DNA from: Bacteroidales bacterium
GTDB taxonomy: Bacteria > Bacteroidota > Bacteroidia > Bacteroidales > Lentimicrobiaceae
Reading direction: 5' to 3'
NCBI GenBank assembly: GCA_016705005.1
Contig: JADIZB010000001.1
Coordinates: forward strand, 496,001-560,000
Length of the DNA stretch: 64,000 nt
Shown here: one piece after another, positions 60,873 to 64,000 of the stretch
How the letters are laid out: every line of letters starts with the position of its first letter
How positions within the stretch are numbered: position 1 is the stretch's first letter
Program-made: the position numbers and the translations under genes
The notes under the pieces: generated by a model
Seen by the model: only the letters and a program-made list of their open reading frames with translations
Database searches by the model: none
Told to the model about the DNA's origin: nothing

Positions 60873-61618
60873 TCGAGGCCGGTAATGTTTCAAAATCATT
60901 TGGCGACCATTTGGTGCTTGATGGTATATCGGTTAAATTCGAAACCGGTAAATGCAATCTGATCATCGGGCAGAGTGGATCCGGGAAAACCGTCCTTATG
61001 AAATGTATGGTTGGCCTTTACGAGATCGACAGTGGAAAAGTGATGTACGACGATCGTGTATTCTCGCGCATGTCATTCGACGAAATGAAAGTTATCAGGC
61101 AGGAACTGGGAATGCTTTTCCAGGGGGGAGCCCTTTTCGATTCAATGACTGTTGAAGAGAATATAATTTTCCCCCTTTCAATGTTTACAGACCAATCACC
61201 TGAACAAAAAAGGGACCGGGCAAATTTTTGCCTTTCAAGAGTTAAACTTGAGAACGTAAATAAGCTCTATCCTTCTGAACTCAGCGGAGGAATGAAGAAA
61301 CGGGTCGCCATCGCAAGGGCCATAGGCATGAACCCGAAGTATCTTTTCTGTGATGAGCCCAATTCAGGACTCGACCCACATACTGCCAATGTGATAGATA
61401 ACCTCATCAGTGAACTGACGCAGGAATACAATATGACGACCGTGATCAATACCCATGACATGAATTCTGTTATTGAAATCGGCGATAAAATAGCCTTTAT
61501 CCACAAAGGTAAACTCTGGTGGGAAGGAGATAAGGATACAATCCTGAAAAGTGACAATGAGGTATTGAATGAGTTTGTTTTTGCGACTGAACTTACCCGG
61601 AAGTTAAAGCAGAAATAG
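60869..61618 (+). CDS. mlaF: MlaF-type ABC transporter ATP-binding protein
   Basis: The 249-residue ATPase has Walker A GQSGSGKT, the Mla-type signature LSGGMKKR and Walker B LFCDEPNSGLDP with the INTHDM switch region. The GGMKKR form is typical of MlaF and sets it apart from the MacB-type ATPase in this window. It is coupled to MlaE through an ATGA overlap and would energise lipid transport at the inner membrane. Confidence 0.95.
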   Translation: MIEAGNVSKSFGDHLVLDGISVKFETGKCNLIIGQSGSGKTVLMKCMVGLYEIDSGKVMYDDRVFSRMSFDEMKVIRQELGMLFQGGALFDSMTVEENIIFPLSMFTDQSPEQKRDRANFCLSRVKLENVNKLYPSELSGGMKKRVAIARAIGMNPKYLFCDEPNSGLDPHTANVIDNLISELTQEYNMTTVINTHDMNSVIEIGDKIAFIHKGKLWWEGDKDTILKSDNEVLNEFVFATELTRKLKQK

Positions 61619-61628
61619 GGTTAATCGC

Positions 61629-62165
61629 ATGAATTATATTGATCTGATCATTCTGATTTTTTGCATATTAGCAGCCATTAAAGGTTTTTCCAAAGGGCTG
61701 GTGATAAGTTTGGCATCACTTGCCGGCCTGGTTTTAGGCATCCTTTTTTCTCTCAGGTATGCCGGTGATCTGGCTGACTTCCTGCAGAAGATTTCAGGAA
61801 GTCAATCAAAGTTTCTCCTTATTGCAGCCTACATCTTATGTTTTACCCTGATTGTGGTTTTCGTCAACCTCATTGGTAAGTCCATTGAAAAAGTTGTGGA
61901 AATTGCGGCATTAGGAATCGTAAACAGAATAGCCGGGGCAGTATTCGGAGTCCTTAAAGTACTTTTTGTCTTCTCAGCGATCTTATACCTGCTAAAGATT
62001 GCAGATCCCGAAAACCACTTTATCAAACCTGAAACAAGTAAGAAATCATTCCTTTACAGTCATCTTGAGTATGTATTGCCTTCGGCATTGCCATTCCTGA
62101 AACAGCAGCTTGATAGCATCAATGAGCAGATTGATAAGCGTGAAAGTGATGGCTTGACTGAATGA
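61629..62165 (+). CDS. CvpA-family membrane protein
   Basis: The 178-residue protein has four hydrophobic helices with the CvpA pattern DLIILIFCILAAIKGFSKGLV, LAGLVLGILFSLRYA and LGIVNRIAGAVFGVLKVLFVF. CvpA in E. coli affects colicin V production and envelope stress, with an unclear mechanism. It starts 10 bases after the MlaF gene and may share its transcript. Confidence 0.88.
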   Translation: MNYIDLIILIFCILAAIKGFSKGLVISLASLAGLVLGILFSLRYAGDLADFLQKISGSQSKFLLIAAYILCFTLIVVFVNLIGKSIEKVVEIAALGIVNRIAGAVFGVLKVLFVFSAILYLLKIADPENHFIKPETSKKSFLYSHLEYVLPSALPFLKQQLDSINEQIDKRESDGLTE

Positions 62166-62300
62166 GGGCGGACCATCGATACCTTACTTCCTGCATATGC
62201 CCTTGTCAATGGCCATGTGACTGACCTGTTTCATTGGTCATTTTTTCAGCTTCAATCACCTGTTTTTATTGTTCCGGCATCAGGTATGATGATATGAAAG

Positions 62301-62308
62301 TAATTTTG
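62301..62308 (+). promoter_or_regulatory. Possible -7 element for the terminal histidine kinase
   Basis: TAATTTTG matches TAnnTTTG and lies 46 bases before the ATG at 62355. No TTG at normal -33 spacing was seen. Confidence 0.35.
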
Positions 62309-62354
62309 CATCCGCATAAGTAGTATTTTAATTCCGATTATTCAAACAGTCCGT

Positions 62355-64000
62355 ATGAAGATTTCCACCCGCCCGAAAATTCTGGCATCACTTGCTGCAG
62401 CACTGCTGGTTCTTATTACTGCAGCAACCATTCTATCCCTGGTTATAAGACACAGGCAAAAAAATGAAATCAATGGCGCTCTGGCTATTCTGGAAAGGAA
62501 CAACCTGCCGTTGATGAAAGTAGAACAAACATTGGGCTCCCTTTTCAATGCTGAAATTGAATTCCGGGAATACACAATCAGTTACGACAGGATACATTTG
62601 AAAAAATACCATGAACATATAAACCATCTGGTTACCAGTATCGACACCCTGCAGCAGATAGCCATGACCTTTAATGGCGAACATCAGGGAAATGCGATTG
62701 AGACCCTCAGGGAACGTGAGAAACAGGCAGTAAATTATCTGAGACTGAAAAGGCTTACCGATTCATTGATGGTAGTGGCTCTTTCTTTCGACTCGGTTTC
62801 CTATACGCACATGGGTGACAACTTTTATCTGAAAAAATTCAAACCCACACCCGGTAGCCTGAGCATTGATACCCTTGGTTATTCAATGACGTCAGAGAGA
62901 AGGAGAAAAGGTTTGCTCGGGAAGATCAAAACTTTTCTTGTCGGAGAAGAGGAGAAAACAACCAGCAATACCAAAGTCGTAGTTAAGACCGGAACCCAGG
63001 CTGAAGAGCCACAGGCTGAGGAATCTGATTCAGCATTTAATCTGAATCTACTTGCTTCACGCATAATCGATAAAACAAACAGGCATTACCAGATACAACT
63101 TAAAAAACAGCTTGAAAAACGCAATGAACTTCGCACCCAGGAGCTGAAACTCGTTAAGCTGAACAACAGCCTTATCTACGAAATCAGAGCCATACTCAAC
63201 ACTTTTAAGGAATTATCGCAGGAAACCCGGACTCAGTACCAGATCAGATCATCAAGAACCATAGCGCGGTCATCGACAATTTTGCAACGTACGCTGCTGG
63301 CCATTATTCTCATTTCTTTCCCATTGGCTGTTTTTACAATAATGATGCTCCGAAGAAATCAGATTTACCAGCAAAGGATTCTTGAATCAAAGCAGCAGGC
63401 ATTATATCAGGCAGAAGAAAAGAGCCGTTTTCTGTCATATATGAGTCACGAATTCCGTACCCCGCTATCTTCTGTTATTGGTTTTGCAGAACAATTGGAG
63501 CAAACGCCAATGAACCATGATCAGAAAAACTACCTTTCGGGCTTAATGTCATCCTCTGAAATGCTGCTGGCAACAGTAAATGATATTCTTGACCTGTCGA
63601 AACTTGATGCCGGAAAGATGTCTTTTCTCTCCAATCCTTTCAGGCCTGATGAAACCATTCATCAGGTTATGAAATCATTCAGGAAGATGGCCAGCGACAA
63701 ATCCATCGAACTGTCATACAAACATCAGGGAAATGTGCTGACGCTGCTTGGTGATGAGATACGACTGAAACAGGTTCTCAATAACCTGGTGAGCAATGCT
63801 ATCAAATATACCCCAAAAGGTAAAGTTGAAATTGTTTCACATATCATTGAAAACAAGCTAAATGCAGAACTAAAGGTAGAAGTCACGGATACCGGAATCG
63901 GAATCGATGCTGAAAAAATAGGAAAAATCTTTGATGAATACAGCCGTGTTCATTCGGAAACGCCTGAAAAATGGATAATCGGAACCGGCCTCGGACTCGC
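62355..64000 (+). CDS. Membrane sensor histidine kinase, 3' end beyond the window
   Basis: The frame runs open from ATG 62355 to the edge, 548 codons so far. A first membrane helix (PKILASLAAALLVLITAATI) is followed by a periplasmic domain of about 280 residues with a charged linker, then a second helix (TLLAIILISFPLAVFTIMM). Next come a HisKA domain with SYMSHEFRTPLSSVIGF and an HATPase with NNLVSNAIKYTPKG, DTGIGI and GTGLGL at the end. The C-terminal part is cut; a receiver domain, as in many hybrid kinases, may follow. The input signal cannot be read. Confidence 0.9.
   Translation, partial: MKISTRPKILASLAAALLVLITAATILSLVIRHRQKNEINGALAILERNNLPLMKVEQTLGSLFNAEIEFREYTISYDRIHLKKYHEHINHLVTSIDTLQQIAMTFNGEHQGNAIETLREREKQAVNYLRLKRLTDSLMVVALSFDSVSYTHMGDNFYLKKFKPTPGSLSIDTLGYSMTSERRRKGLLGKIKTFLVGEEEKTTSNTKVVVKTGTQAEEPQAEESDSAFNLNLLASRIIDKTNRHYQIQLKKQLEKRNELRTQELKLVKLNNSLIYEIRAILNTFKELSQETRTQYQIRSSRTIARSSTILQRTLLAIILISFPLAVFTIMMLRRNQIYQQRILESKQQALYQAEEKSRFLSYMSHEFRTPLSSVIGFAEQLEQTPMNHDQKNYLSGLMSSSEMLLATVNDILDLSKLDAGKMSFLSNPFRPDETIHQVMKSFRKMASDKSIELSYKHQGNVLTLLGDEIRLKQVLNNLVSNAIKYTPKGKVEIVSHIIENKLNAELKVEVTDTGIGIDAEKIGKIFDEYSRVHSETPEKWIIGTGLGL

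Overview
The window looks like a chromosomal segment of a Bacteroidota bacterium, most likely Bacteroidales-like. The support is a T9SS C-terminal sorting domain (50563-51615), two S46 dipeptidyl-peptidases, many lipoproteins with S-G/A-C lipoboxes, TAnnTTTG-type -7 promoter elements, weak or absent Shine-Dalgarno sequences, a two-component propeller histidine kinase, and AT-rich tandem micro-repeats (TTTTTACTT, TCATTCGTAAT and ACTCATAACTC types) scattered between genes. I see no rRNA, tRNA, CRISPR array or insertion sequence.

Layout. 1-5060: end of an unidentified gene, thiL (with a 1-base frameshift), a four-helix-bundle gene flanked by inverted repeat arrays, uvrC, a PepSY-like secreted protein and a PPK2 kinase. 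5105-10892: isoaspartyl peptidase, a frameshifted TauE/SafE permease, a Gate-domain membrane protein, an AT-rich toxin/immunity-like remnant and an amino-acid permease. 11013-17581: M64 peptidase, then a MacAB-like ABC cassette (ATPase, two FtsX-type permeases, HlyD-type adaptor). 17940-20810: a compact RiPP cluster made of a 93-aa unknown protein, a SPASM radical SAM enzyme, a second radical SAM enzyme and a 47-aa Trp-rich precursor too short for normal gene calling, closed by a strong terminator. 21075-34895: nhaA, a transglutaminase-like lipoprotein, an M42 peptidase/methyltransferase/sulfotransferase operon, an OmpA-family protein, a secreted unknown, asnB preceded by an asparagine leader-peptide attenuator, and a CNNM/CorC-type transporter. 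35380-51615: sensor kinases and response regulators interleaved with an M49-like peptidase, an S46 peptidase, a lipoprotein and a T9SS cargo protein. 51901-58501 (minus strand): MutS-like membrane protein with CYTH protein, second S46 peptidase, mannose-1-phosphate guanylyltransferase, SprT-like protein and a tiny lipoprotein. 58816-64000: a frameshifted lipoprotein, MlaE/MlaF lipid-transport ABC genes, a CvpA-family protein and a histidine kinase running off the end.

The two most interesting items are: (1) the two-radical-SAM RiPP cluster, whose precursor ends in a core with two W-x-x-W and two W-x-N motifs, which suggests Trp cyclophane cross-links, and which lies just downstream of a MacAB-like exporter cassette; and (2) a transcription attenuator upstream of asnB, with a 17-codon leader peptide holding six Asn codons, a 12-position antiterminator pairing and an intrinsic terminator. 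Three genes (thiL, TauE/SafE, lipoprotein 58816) each carry a single-base frameshift, two of them in homopolymers, so residual sequencing error is a real possibility.
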